A stretch of DNA of 22,830 nucleotides, from positions 824 through 23,653 of the forward strand of contig DIME01000082.1 in assembly GCA_002425405.1 (NCBI GenBank). Reading direction: 5' to 3'. Of this stretch, positions 14,746-22,292 are shown one piece after another. Below the pieces are notes generated by a model. The model ran no database searches and was not told the origin of the DNA. It was given only the letters and a program-made list of their open reading frames with translations. This DNA is from Candidatus Accumulibacter vicinus. GTDB lineage: Bacteria; Pseudomonadota; Gammaproteobacteria; Burkholderiales; Rhodocyclaceae. Positions within the stretch are counted from its first letter, which is position 1. Each line of letters begins with the position of its first letter. The position numbers were made by a program, and so were the translations under genes.

Positions 14746-16656
14746 TCAGCATCGCGGACGCCGACGCAGGGCCAGTACCACCGCAGGTCCCAGCAGCCAC
14801 AGCGCGCCCGGTTCCGGCACATCGGTGATTCGTGCGTCGGTGAAGTGGCCCGCCTGCAGACGCAATTGCTCGAGAGACAGCCCCTCGTCACAGGAGAAGC
14901 ACGGCCGGCCCACCTCCGTGTCCATGCCCAGTGCGAGGTTCGAGAGGTACAGGCTGCCGTCGCCGTCAGTGTCCACCCTGGGCGAGAAGGTAAAGTCCGT
15001 CACGCGGCCGCGGCAGGTCACGCAGAAAAGCGTACCGATCTCCACGCCACTGATGACCACCGGCTCGTCGGCCTCGAACAGTTCGTCCGGCGGGCACGCG
15101 CCAGGATCGCCGAGACCACATCCGAACGACGAGATCTGGCGGAAGGTGCCTGCCACGGTGACATCGAAGTAGCCCGCATCGCCGCGTGTGCCATTGCGCA
15201 GGTTGCCGAAGCCGTGGCCGTTGGCCGCCACATCGCCCACGCGCGCCACCGTCATGGTCAGGCTCGATGCCTCGCGCAGCAGGCGCGTCCGCGGGTCTTC
15301 CAGCAGGATCCGGAACGCTGGCGTGTCGATGGGGATCACGTTTGCCTTGAAGCTCGAATCCACCACCGGTGCCACGAAGCCATCCGCATTCAGCTTCAGA
15401 TCGAACAGCGGTGACGTGGTGCCTTCGAAGCCCAGCAATTCTGCGCGCACTTCTGGCCCCGCGAAGCTCGACTGGCCGGCGAACGCCAGCGACACAGCGC
15501 TGTGGATGTCGGCATCCAGCAGGTAGGACGGCTTCACGCGCAGTTCCGACACGTTGGCGGCGGTGCGCAACTGCAGCGGGTTCGCCGGATCGAAAATGCT
15601 CGTATAGCCCGGATCCTGCCACGCACCGTGCTCGAACACCTGCACGGGCTGGTTGAAGAGGAGTGCCACGCGTGTCTTCGTGGTGATGTCGAACTGCGCG
15701 GAGAGCGATGCGGCGAACCCGAGATGACCGTCGAGCAACTGGTAGCTGAAGGGACCCACGCTGCCGCCAAGGGAGGGCAGGCCGCGTGCACGCAGCACCT
15801 TGTCCAGGCTGTCGCCGACGTCGAAGCCGAGGTTGAACAGTGGCACACTGCCGCCGTAGGAACGTGTGGCGTTCGGCACCGCGGGGCCGGCCAGCGGGAC
15901 CGGCGGGACGGGGCCGATTGCGCTGCCAAGGTCCTTGGCAATGCCGTCGTCGAGCTTCGAGCCGAGGTTGTTCTGCGTGAAGAACGGGATGCGTGCGTTC
16001 ACGAACTTCGGCAGGTCGGCACTACTACGCTTACAGAGAGGCCCAGCGCAGGCTTCGGCGAACACGCTTGGGCCGAGGTTGAGCAGCGCAGACACAGCGA
16101 CATCGACACCTCCCAAGTCGAAGTTCACCGAGGGTTTCACGTTCGCTGGGCGCGAACCGAAGAACGTCTTGTAGACATCCAACAGGTCACCCTTCGGATC
16201 CTTTGCCGGTTGGAGCGCTGCGACGGTAAACTTCGTGTCCGTTGCATCGGCCAGACGGCTGGTAGGTGTCAGGGAAAAGCTGCGCCCTGCAACGGCCGCG
16301 TAGTCGTCCGGATAGTCGAACTTCTGCCGCACGGGCAACGCGAGGTCGAATGTGCCACCGGTGAGGTAGGCATCCACGCCGATACCCACGCTGCCCTTCG
16401 CGGACACACCGACCGCCAACGGGCCGAAGGACTGGCGGTATGCATCGATGTCGAACGGTGTCCTCAGATCGACCTGGCCGCGCGCGGAGAACGTGTTGCT
16501 CGCCGCAAACGCGTTCTGCGAGCGCGCCACGAACATGACATCGGCCTCGTATTTTGCTGCGTTTACCTGCGGCGCGGCGCCGAGGACGAACAAGGCGGCC
16601 GCTGCCGAGAGCACACGGCGAACGGTGCGGATTCGATTGCCGGAACTCGCGGGCAT
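14746..16656 (-). CDS. PEP-CTERM (exosortase-sorted) secreted protein
   Basis: From ATG 16656 this is a 636-residue exported protein. It has a signal peptide (RTVRRVLSAAAALFVLGAAP, cleaved near VNA-AKYEAD) and a C-terminal sorting tail: VPEPGALWLLGP, a hydrophobic span and a basic end (LRRRPR), closed by a cysteine. Such tails are recognised by exosortase (EpsH/XrtA), and the proteins are linked to exopolysaccharide and flocs. The body has no domain I recognise and looks like repeated beta structure. Near the C-terminus are a calcium-type motif (DTDGDG, followed by SLYLSNLAL) and two CxxC pairs (CVTC, CFSC). The start is uncertain: GGAGG lies only two bases before ATG 16656, while ATG 16800 has a better-spaced ribosome site and sits just behind the sigma-54 promoter. 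I prefer 16656 for its signal peptide and because codons upstream are less GC-rich at third positions. Confidence 0.85.
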   Translation of the reverse strand: MPASSGNRIRTVRRVLSAAAALFVLGAAPQVNAAKYEADVMFVARSQNAFAASNTFSARGQVDLRTPFDIDAYRQSFGPLAVGVSAKGSVGIGVDAYLTGGTFDLALPVRQKFDYPDDYAAVAGRSFSLTPTSRLADATDTKFTVAALQPAKDPKGDLLDVYKTFFGSRPANVKPSVNFDLGGVDVAVSALLNLGPSVFAEACAGPLCKRSSADLPKFVNARIPFFTQNNLGSKLDDGIAKDLGSAIGPVPPVPLAGPAVPNATRSYGGSVPLFNLGFDVGDSLDKVLRARGLPSLGGSVGPFSYQLLDGHLGFAASLSAQFDITTKTRVALLFNQPVQVFEHGAWQDPGYTSIFDPANPLQLRTAANVSELRVKPSYLLDADIHSAVSLAFAGQSSFAGPEVRAELLGFEGTTSPLFDLKLNADGFVAPVVDSSFKANVIPIDTPAFRILLEDPRTRLLREASSLTMTVARVGDVAANGHGFGNLRNGTRGDAGYFDVTVAGTFRQISSFGCGLGDPGACPPDELFEADEPVVISGVEIGTLFCVTCRGRVTDFTFSPRVDTDGDGSLYLSNLALGMDTEVGRPCFSCDEGLSLEQLRLQAGHFTDARITDVPEPGALWLLGPAVVLALRRRPRC

Positions 16657-16827
16657 GACCTCCGGCCTGATGACATTTCTCGCGTGCTGATCCCGGTTTT
16701 TCCGAATAGCCCCCTGGAATCGGAGGTAGAAACGGCGAGCGGGCCCAGCACCCAGGCCAAAAATCGGCAGAGCCGATGTGGCAAATGCAAGTGTCTTCAT
16801 TTGGATCTCCAAAGTGTCCATAGAGAA
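16657..16827 (-). other. Leader between the sigma-54 promoter and the PEP-CTERM gene, with an alternative start
   Basis: Transcription from the promoter at 16837-16852 should begin near 16826. The leader contains GGAG (16807-16810), seven bases before an ATG at 16800. That ATG is in frame with the PEP-CTERM gene and reads MKTLAFATSALPIFGLGAGP, which itself looks like a signal peptide. About 27 polar residues then lead into ATG 16656. If used, it would give a 684-residue protein with two signal-like segments. Confidence 0.45.
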
Positions 16828-16836
16828 TCCAAACAG

Positions 16837-16852
16837 AGCAAACACCGTGCCA
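16837..16852 (-). promoter_or_regulatory. Sigma-54 (-24/-12) promoter of the PEP-CTERM gene
   Basis: On the reverse strand the sequence reads TGGCACG, four bases (GTGT), then TTGCT. This matches the sigma-54 consensus TGGCACG-N4-TTGCW in every defined position, with the GG and GC pairs at the required spacing. PEP-CTERM genes of related floc-forming betaproteobacteria are known to be controlled by RpoN with the PrsK/PrsR two-component system, so PrsR is the likely activator (inference). Confidence 0.85.
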
Positions 16853-16971
16853 TAGTTGAGCATGTTGACGTGCTCTGGATTGGTTTTCATTGCACTTCAT
16901 GCGGTTAGCGCGAGTGGTTGCGCCGTCAGCCGCTGGCAGGGAGCGAAAAGATCCCCGCTGTTATAGGGGCA

Positions 16972-16990
16972 CTGTAAAATTTTTCGACAC
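16972..16990 (-). promoter_or_regulatory. Candidate upstream activator site for the sigma-54 promoter
   Basis: An imperfect dyad with TGT and ACA flanking an A/T tract (CTGTAAAATTTTTCGACAC on the + strand) lies about 120-135 bases upstream of the -24 element. That is the usual distance for an NtrC-type activator. The pattern is suggestive only; I have no verified consensus for PrsR to compare it with. Confidence 0.3.
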
Positions 16991-17319
16991 GTACGAGGCC
17001 CGTAACGCGATACGACAGCGACGATGTGAGTGTCTCTGTCTCTGGATTGCATCCTGGAATTCCAGCGAGGTATCCAATGACTATGCTATCCATCACGCGA
17101 ACTCAGGTCCGTGTGGTGCATCATCCGTCGCGAGACGTACGCTTGGATCTGCGGCATGACGGCCTTGGCGCACACCAATGAGGTCGACCGCACATCCGCC
17201 CGACAGATGCTGTATGGCGGTGAAATCCTTTCCGATGTCGTTACCGTAGGCGTGGTTTCGACGCTCGATTGTCGATTATCATGAGACTCACGTAGACAGA
17301 TCCAGAATGGAGGCCAGTA
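16991..17319. other. Intergenic stretch without a recognised gene
   Basis: No frame here encodes anything I recognise. The longest plausible short ORF is 17156-17284 on the + strand (42 residues, MTALAHTNEVDRTSARQMLY and onward), without a ribosome site. A perfect 12-base palindrome, CTGGAATTCCAG, lies at 17054-17065 and could be an operator of the GntR gene downstream or coincidence. The stretch is less GC-rich than its neighbours and may contain decayed sequence. Confidence 0.5.
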
Positions 17320-18084
17320 GTGACCGAACTGATTCCAGTTGAAGCATTGGCGGAGCGTCTGCGGCCCAACCCAGGCAATTCCCAGCCTTACTATCAGCAG
17401 ATTCTGCAGCAACTGACCGGCCTGATCGATTCCGGTGAATTGGCGGAAGGCGCCAACCTGCCCCCGGAACGGGTGCTCGCAGACTTGCTTGCCGTCAGCC
17501 GGACGACCGTCAAGCGCTGCTACGACGCGCTGCGCGAGACCCATAAGCTGGCTTCCTTCGGGCGTGGCGGCACCGTGGTTCGTGGTACGCCGCGCGTGAG
17601 TCCCGAAATGGGCCGGCTCAAGGGATTTTCCGAGGAAATGCGCGAACTGGGCATGACACCTTCCACGCGTCTGCTTGAACGCGTGGTGATACAGGATCGC
17701 ACGCTGGCTTCCATGTTCGGACGCCCTTCGTCAGCGCGTTTTCTCAAGCTGGTGCGCTTGCGTTTGGGCGACGAGCAGCCAATGAGCTACGAGACAGCCT
17801 GGTATGACCTGGGCCTGGCGCCGGACCTGGAGAATTGGGATACCAACGGTTCGGCCTATGCCTTCTTGCGCGATCCGTGCGGGATCGTCCTCGCCGATGC
17901 GGATCAGAGCATCGAAGCGGTGCTGAGTTCCGAGGTGGAAAGCGAAGTATTCGGTTTTTCGGCGCCCGCGCCCTGTCTGTTGCTGAAGCGCCGCACCTAC
18001 TCCAGCCACCGGAAACTTGTGGAATACGTGGAAGGGTTGTTCCGCGGCGATGCCTACGCATATCGGTTGAAGCTGCGCGCTTGA
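17320..18084 (+). CDS. GntR-family transcriptional regulator (HutC-type, UTRA effector domain)
   Basis: This is a 254-residue repressor-type regulator. The winged helix-turn-helix lies at about residues 22-90 (YYQQILQQLTGLIDSGELAEG, LPPERVLADLLAVSRTTVKR). A UTRA ligand domain follows at about 105-250 (LERVVIQDRTLASMFG, FLKLVRLRLGDEQPMSYETAW, YLKRR-like end LLLKRRTYSSHRKLVEY). UTRA domains sense small metabolites, often sugars or their phosphates. The GTG at 17320 has GGAGG at 17309-17313, six bases upstream. It is convergent with the PfkB-family kinase gene, which may be its target. The effector cannot be read from sequence. Confidence 0.9.
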   Translation: MTELIPVEALAERLRPNPGNSQPYYQQILQQLTGLIDSGELAEGANLPPERVLADLLAVSRTTVKRCYDALRETHKLASFGRGGTVVRGTPRVSPEMGRLKGFSEEMRELGMTPSTRLLERVVIQDRTLASMFGRPSSARFLKLVRLRLGDEQPMSYETAWYDLGLAPDLENWDTNGSAYAFLRDPCGIVLADADQSIEAVLSSEVESEVFGFSAPAPCLLLKRRTYSSHRKLVEYVEGLFRGDAYAYRLKLRA

Positions 18085-18211
18085 GAGAACCCGCCCGCAT
18101 TTGGGGTGAGCGCGGTCCGGTCACCGGATAACCGATACCAACTCGATGAAACTCAAATCCGGCTTGGCCCTTTCTGCCGCTGAGCGTGGCCAACGCGGTC
18201 ATGGTCGACAA
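18085..18211. other. Spacer between convergent gntR-type and pfkB-type genes
   Basis: It holds an odd palindrome, TCCGGT-C-ACCGGA (18116-18128), and an inverted pair TTGGCC (18164-18169) / GGCCAA (18188-18193), with no T-run. A short start-like reading MKLKSGLALSA from ATG 18146, and FLPLSVANAVMVDNHG in the next frame, resemble a frame-broken signal peptide. This may be a gene remnant or chance. Confidence 0.3.
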
Positions 18212-19192
18212 TCACGGCAATGAAGTTGCGGTTTGAACAGCCGCCAGGCCGCGTCTGAAATCGCGTAGCCGCTCCGCCGTCGGGAGTGCGGATAACACGC
18301 CCCGATGCGCGGCCATGAAAGCGCCACAGGCATTGGCCTGGTCGAGCGCATCGGGGAGGGGGATGCCGGCTCCCAGACCGTGTAACAGGCCGGCGGCAAA
18401 GGCGTCGCCGGCACCGATGCTGTCGAGAGCGGTGACGGGATAAGCCGGAGCGGCAACGCAATTCCCTGCGCGCGGAAAGGCGAGGGCTCCACGTGAGCCC
18501 AAGGTCAACACCAGAAGTTCGCCAGACCATGTCCGGAAGAAATCGGCTACGTGTCCGCGCACTTGCGCGAGGCAGCCCATCAGGGTGTCCTGATCCAGAT
18601 CTCCGCAGCCGATGAGCCCCTGCGCTTCCACTTCGTTGACGATGAGGATATCGCACAATGCCAAGAGCTGCGGCGCTGTGGGCTGCCAAGGTGAAGGGTT
18701 AAGCGCCGTGCGCACGCCATCCCTGCGTGCGCGGCGGAAGCATTCCCAAAGTGCGCCCAGCGATGTCTCGAACTGGCCATAGACCAGATCGGCGGCTGCG
18801 ATGGCGGCTTGCGAAAGGATCGCGTGACTGGCTTCGAGACGATCGTTTGCGCCGGGATAGACGGCAATCAGGTTCTCGCCATTGGCGCCAATCAGTCCAG
18901 CGCCATGTCCGGACGGGGTGTCGAAGTCGAACACCAGTTCCGTGGATATACCTTCCGCGGCAAACAGATCGCGCAAACACCGGCCGCCGGAATCGCGCCC
19001 AACGCCAACCAGCGCGCTGACCTCGGCGCCCAGACGGCGGGTGCCCACCGCTACGTTGAGTCCCTTGCCACCCGGTTCCACCAGAAAGCCGTCGGCGCGC
19101 AGGGTTTCGGCCGCGCACGGCAGGCGCGCAACCAGCCAGCAGTAGGCCATGACCAGATTGGCGCAGACAAAGACATTGACACTCTTATCCAA
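18212..19192 (-). CDS. PfkB/ribokinase-family carbohydrate kinase
   Basis: This is a 326-residue cytoplasmic sugar or nucleoside kinase. The first PfkB signature reads PGGKGLNVAVGTRRLG (about 40-55) and the second DSIGAGDAFAAGLLHG (about 257-272), with the catalytic base D263 and the anion hole GAGD intact. NPSPW (about 165) and NEVEA (about 186) are also in place. At the N-terminus the ribokinase pattern G-S-x-N-x-D reads CANLVM, so the aspartate that binds the sugar hydroxyls in RbsK is replaced by Met. The substrate is therefore unlikely to be simply ribose. The start is TTG at 19192 because an in-frame TGA lies three codons upstream; no ribosome site is evident. It is convergent with the GntR-type regulator. 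Confidence 0.85.
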   Translation of the reverse strand: MDKSVNVFVCANLVMAYCWLVARLPCAAETLRADGFLVEPGGKGLNVAVGTRRLGAEVSALVGVGRDSGGRCLRDLFAAEGISTELVFDFDTPSGHGAGLIGANGENLIAVYPGANDRLEASHAILSQAAIAAADLVYGQFETSLGALWECFRRARRDGVRTALNPSPWQPTAPQLLALCDILIVNEVEAQGLIGCGDLDQDTLMGCLAQVRGHVADFFRTWSGELLVLTLGSRGALAFPRAGNCVAAPAYPVTALDSIGAGDAFAAGLLHGLGAGIPLPDALDQANACGAFMAAHRGVLSALPTAERLRDFRRGLAAVQTATSLP

Positions 19193-19358
19193 GACAGTTC
19201 ATGACAGTGGGAAAGTCAGGGCAGCAGCACAGCCGCTATTCGATTCGGCTCAAAGTATTCTGCCAACTAAGCCAGGGCCATCGTATTCGCCTCCTGCAGG
19301 GAAGGTCAAGAGCCTGGAGCAAGTGCTCCGGCGAAATGTGCTTCATATTTGATCAGAT

Positions 19359-19376
19359 TTCCGGCGTACGCCGGAA
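19359..19376. repeat. Perfect 18-base palindrome (probable dispersed repeat)
   Basis: TTCCGGCGTACGCCGGAA is a perfect palindrome, followed by TGAC. Intergenic elements built on ATTCCGGC...GCCGGAATGAC are common in proteobacterial genomes, so this is probably one copy of a dispersed repeat. The rest of the 298-base gap (19193-19490) holds no gene that I can see. Confidence 0.6.
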
Positions 19377-19435
19377 TGACTGTGGGCTGTTAGAACAAAT
19401 TTGCTCTGAGCCCGCTACCGCCTACCGCTCGCCGA

Positions 19436-19465
19436 TTGGCCCGCCGGCCTCGCTTGCCTGATAAT
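19436..19465 (+). promoter_or_regulatory. Sigma-70-type promoter of the phoX gene
   Basis: TTGGCC (19436-19441) and GATAAT (19460-19465) are separated by 18 bases. Each hexamer is a fair match to consensus, and the -10 is followed by CGC, as in many betaproteobacterial promoters. The start of transcription would be near 19472, about 20 bases before the ATG. No Pho box is visible upstream. Confidence 0.5.
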
Positions 19466-19490
19466 CGCTGCTTTCGCTCTCTTTGCAGCA

Positions 19491-21425
19491 ATGCCGCCCA
19501 TGGATGACGATCCGGTCAGCAACGACAGCACCAACCCGCATTTGGAGCAGCTTCTCGCAGCGCTTGCGCCACATGCCCAAATACGCCGCCGCCTGCTGCA
19601 ACTGGGTCTCGGCAGTGTCGTACTGCCATTTCTCGGCTTGCCCGTGCTGGCTGCTGCGGGCCGATCAGAGATCGGTTTCAGAGCGATTGCCGCGTCTGCA
19701 GAGGATCTTGTACGCGTTCCAGAAGCCTATATGCTGCAGATGCTCTACGCTTGGGGGGACCCGATTTCGACCGGCCCGGTTTTCCGGTCCGATGCCGGTA
19801 ACAGTGCGGCAGAGCAGGCCGAGCAGGCGGGAATGCATCACGACGGGATGCATTTCTTTCCTTTCGTCAGCGACGGCAAACCCTCGTCGACGCACGGCCT
19901 GCTGTGCGTAAACCACGAATACACCGACGAAAACCTGCTTCACCCGGACGGTCGCGCCGGCTGGAGCGAGGCCAAGACGCTCAAGTCGCAAAATGCACAT
20001 GGCGTTTCGGTGATCGAGATCGAACTGACGGGCCGCGGCAAGGACGTGCGCTGGCAGCTCGTTCGGCCTTCCGCCTACGCCCGCAGGATCACGGCGCGCA
20101 CGCCGATGCGCATCGACGGTCCGGCTGCCGGCACCGCCGCCATGCGCACCCGCGACGACATGGATGGTCAGCGCGTCGCCGGCACCCTCGCCAATTGCGC
20201 AATGGGCGTTACGCCCTGGGGCACCTACCTGACCTGCGAGGAGCATTTCAACGCGTACTTCAACGGGCTCGACAGGCCGACGCTGGCGCAGAAACGTTAC
20301 GGTATCCGTGCCTCGGGTGCCGGTTACCGCTGGCACGAGCATGACCGCCGTTTCGACGTGGCGAGTGAGCCCAACGAAGCCAATCGCTTCGGCTGGGTCG
20401 TCGAGATCGATCCCTGGAATCCAGGCAGCGAACCGGTCAAGCACACTGCACTCGGCCGCTTCAAACATGAGGGGGCGATGCTGACGCTTGCCGGCGATGG
20501 GCGGGTGGTGGTGTACATGGGCGATGACGAGGCTTTCGAGTATCTCTACAAGTACGTCTCACGCGATCGTTTCGACGCCGGCAAGCCAGGCAGCGGTGCC
20601 GCGTTGCTCGCGGTCGGGACGCTATACGTCGCCCGTTTTGCTGCCGATGGGCGCGGCCAGTGGATTGCTCTGCAGCATGGGCAGAACGGCCTCGACGCAG
20701 CCAATGGTTTTGCCGACCAGGCCGACGTCCTGATTCATGCCCGTCAGGCTGCCGACCGTGTCGGGGCGACGAAGATGGACCGCCCGGAGTGGATTGCCGT
20801 CCATCCACGAACCGGTGAAGTCTACTGTAGCCTGACCAACAACCGCCAGCGGAGCGTTGCCGACCCCGCCAATCCACGCGCCGACAACGCTTTCGGCCAT
20901 ATCATCCGCTGGCGCGAGGGGGGCGGGCAGGGTGCTGCGGCCGCGGCCGACAGTTTCGCCTGGGACATCTTCGTTCTCTGCGGCGACCCGCAGCATCCCG
21001 ACCCCGACAAACGCGGCAACATCCGTGGTGACGCCTTTGCCAGTCCGGACGGGTTATGGTTCGACCCCGACGGTCGCCTGTGGATTGCCACCGACATCTC
21101 CGGCAGCGCGGTCAATCGTGGCGACCATGAGCGATTCGGCAACAATCAGCTGCTGGTCGCCGACGTTGCCCGTGGCGAAATCCGGCGCTTTCTCACCGGG
21201 CCGAGAGGCTGCGAGATCACTGGACTCACCGCCAGCCCTGACGGTTGCAACCTGTTCATCAACGTTCAGCATCCCGGTGAGGTCGTCGGTGGCCGTTTCG
21301 ATCCGGCAAAGCCGCTGACCGGAGCAGCCTGGCCGGCCAGTCAGTTCCCTGAATTGACCGGTGGCCGACCGCGCTCGGCAACCATTGTCATCCGTCGCGA
21401 GGATGGCGGCATCGTGGGTTGCTGA
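19491..21425 (+). CDS. phoX: PhoX-family (DUF839) exported alkaline phosphatase-like protein
   Basis: This is a 644-residue protein with a Tat-type signal (RRRLLQLGLGSVVLPFLGLP, twin arginines at about 32-34, cleaved near residue 56). It has PhoX-family landmarks in order: VNHEYTDENL (141-144 NHEY), WGTYLTCEEHF with C249, FKHEGAM (about 324-330), EYLYKYVS, RPEWIAVHPRTGEVYCSLTNN, ASPDGLWFDPDGRLWIATD and GCEITGLTASPDG. Characterised PhoX enzymes use iron and calcium, with a cysteine ligand in the TCEE segment, to release phosphate from organic esters in the periplasm. Translation may begin at ATG 19491 or 19500; neither has a good ribosome site. It is convergent with the anti-sigma gene. Phosphate scavenging would suit a polyphosphate-accumulating organism (inference). 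Confidence 0.9.
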   Translation: MPPMDDDPVSNDSTNPHLEQLLAALAPHAQIRRRLLQLGLGSVVLPFLGLPVLAAAGRSEIGFRAIAASAEDLVRVPEAYMLQMLYAWGDPISTGPVFRSDAGNSAAEQAEQAGMHHDGMHFFPFVSDGKPSSTHGLLCVNHEYTDENLLHPDGRAGWSEAKTLKSQNAHGVSVIEIELTGRGKDVRWQLVRPSAYARRITARTPMRIDGPAAGTAAMRTRDDMDGQRVAGTLANCAMGVTPWGTYLTCEEHFNAYFNGLDRPTLAQKRYGIRASGAGYRWHEHDRRFDVASEPNEANRFGWVVEIDPWNPGSEPVKHTALGRFKHEGAMLTLAGDGRVVVYMGDDEAFEYLYKYVSRDRFDAGKPGSGAALLAVGTLYVARFAADGRGQWIALQHGQNGLDAANGFADQADVLIHARQAADRVGATKMDRPEWIAVHPRTGEVYCSLTNNRQRSVADPANPRADNAFGHIIRWREGGGQGAAAAADSFAWDIFVLCGDPQHPDPDKRGNIRGDAFASPDGLWFDPDGRLWIATDISGSAVNRGDHERFGNNQLLVADVARGEIRRFLTGPRGCEITGLTASPDGCNLFINVQHPGEVVGGRFDPAKPLTGAAWPASQFPELTGGRPRSATIVIRREDGGIVGC

Positions 21426-21432
21426 GGAGAAT

Positions 21433-21630
21433 TCAAGTCGGTGGTGGTGGGGTCGCGTCGTCGACAGCCACCTGTTGCTGGCACGCCTGCCGGATGAAAG
21501 ACAGTTGCTTCTGGTAGTTTCGGCAGCCGACACAGATCAGCTTGTGCAGCCACAGTGCAAAGCGATTGCCACCGGCAAGATCGCGGTCCATTTCTTCCGA
21601 CATCAGCCGGAGGGCTTCCTTGCAGTTCAT
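21433..21630 (-). CDS. Small zinc-finger anti-sigma factor (ZAS type)
   Basis: This 65-residue cytoplasmic protein has the H-x3-C-x2-C zinc motif (HKLICVGC, about residues 29-36) preceded by MNCKEALRLMSEEMDRDL. This is the arrangement of zf-HC2 anti-sigma domains. There is no membrane segment, so it would sense a cytoplasmic signal; thiol oxidation with zinc loss is known for this class but is not shown here. Extra cysteines lie at position 3 and near residue 44. ATG 21630 overlaps the stop of the sigma-factor gene (ATGA), fixing the start and indicating coupled production. The proline-rich end (ATPPPPT) is variable. Eight bases separate its stop from that of phoX. Confidence 0.85.
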   Translation of the reverse strand: MNCKEALRLMSEEMDRDLAGGNRFALWLHKLICVGCRNYQKQLSFIRQACQQQVAVDDATPPPPT

Positions 21631-22229
21631 TCTCGGGCCAGTTCTCCGGTCATGAACCATTTCTGATCGAGGCACAGGCGCAGACCCATGCGTGCCCGGT
21701 GCAGAACCACCCAGCAGTTGTTGCTGCTGATTGACAGTTCCTCGCAGATTTCGTCGGTTTCCAGACCGAGCATCTCGCGCATCATGAAAATGCGCGCTGT
21801 TGCTGCCGGCAGGCGATTCAGGCAGCTATCGAAGACCGCCCAGAAGCGCTGGTCCTCAAAACTCTTTTCCGGGTCTCCCCAGTCCGCAGGGCGGGCGTCG
21901 CGTTGCCAGTGGCCGTTGGCCGAGAAAAGCGGGTCGAAATCGCTTTCATCGATCTCTTCTTCGGGGTCCTGGTAGTTCGGCTCGCGAACTCGTCGCCGGA
22001 TGATGTCGACGATCTTGTTCTTGAGAATTGAAAAGACCCAGGTCTTGAATTTGGCCCGCTCGCCAAAACGGTCGGCTCCCTGTAGCGCGGCCAGCATCGC
22101 CTCCTGCACGGCATCTTCGGCACTGGCCTGGTCACGCAACTGCAGGATCGCGAAACGCAGCATCTCGCGCCGAAAACCGGCCATTTCAGCGGCGATAGCT
22201 TCCGCATCCGGCGCTGGCTTCCGGCTCAT
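21627..22229 (-). CDS. ECF-like sigma-70 family RNA polymerase sigma factor
   Basis: This is a 200-residue sigma factor. Region 2 lies at about residues 17-78 (LQLRDQASAEDAVQEAMLAA, FKTWVFSILKNKIVDIIRRR). Region 4 lies at about 130-185 (LNRLPAATARIFMMREMLG, TDEICEELSISSNNCWVVLH). The long linker with GHWQRDARPADWGDPE resembles the betaproteobacterial group catalogued as TIGR02943, whose members commonly sit beside a short zinc-finger anti-sigma gene, as here. Its stop overlaps the anti-sigma start. ATG 22229 is chosen for length; an in-frame ATG at 22280 would add 17 residues, and neither has a good ribosome site. Target genes are unknown. Confidence 0.88.
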   Translation of the reverse strand: MSRKPAPDAEAIAAEMAGFRREMLRFAILQLRDQASAEDAVQEAMLAALQGADRFGERAKFKTWVFSILKNKIVDIIRRRVREPNYQDPEEEIDESDFDPLFSANGHWQRDARPADWGDPEKSFEDQRFWAVFDSCLNRLPAATARIFMMREMLGLETDEICEELSISSNNCWVVLHRARMGLRLCLDQKWFMTGELARE

Positions 22230-22292
22230 GGCTCTGGGTAATGGCGTTTGCCCGATGTCGCCGCCGGTGTTCGCGATCATGCGGCTGTGTCG

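Noticed and set aside
15502..16908. 468-residue forward ORF opposite the PEP-CTERM gene
   Set aside because: The reverse frame has a signal peptide, a PEP-CTERM tail and a promoter; the forward frame shows no domain and an Arg/Glu/Val-rich shadow composition.
16890..17159. 89-residue forward ORF overlapping the PEP-CTERM upstream region
   Set aside because: It crosses the candidate sigma-54 activator site, has no ribosome site or protein-like composition, and resembles nothing known.
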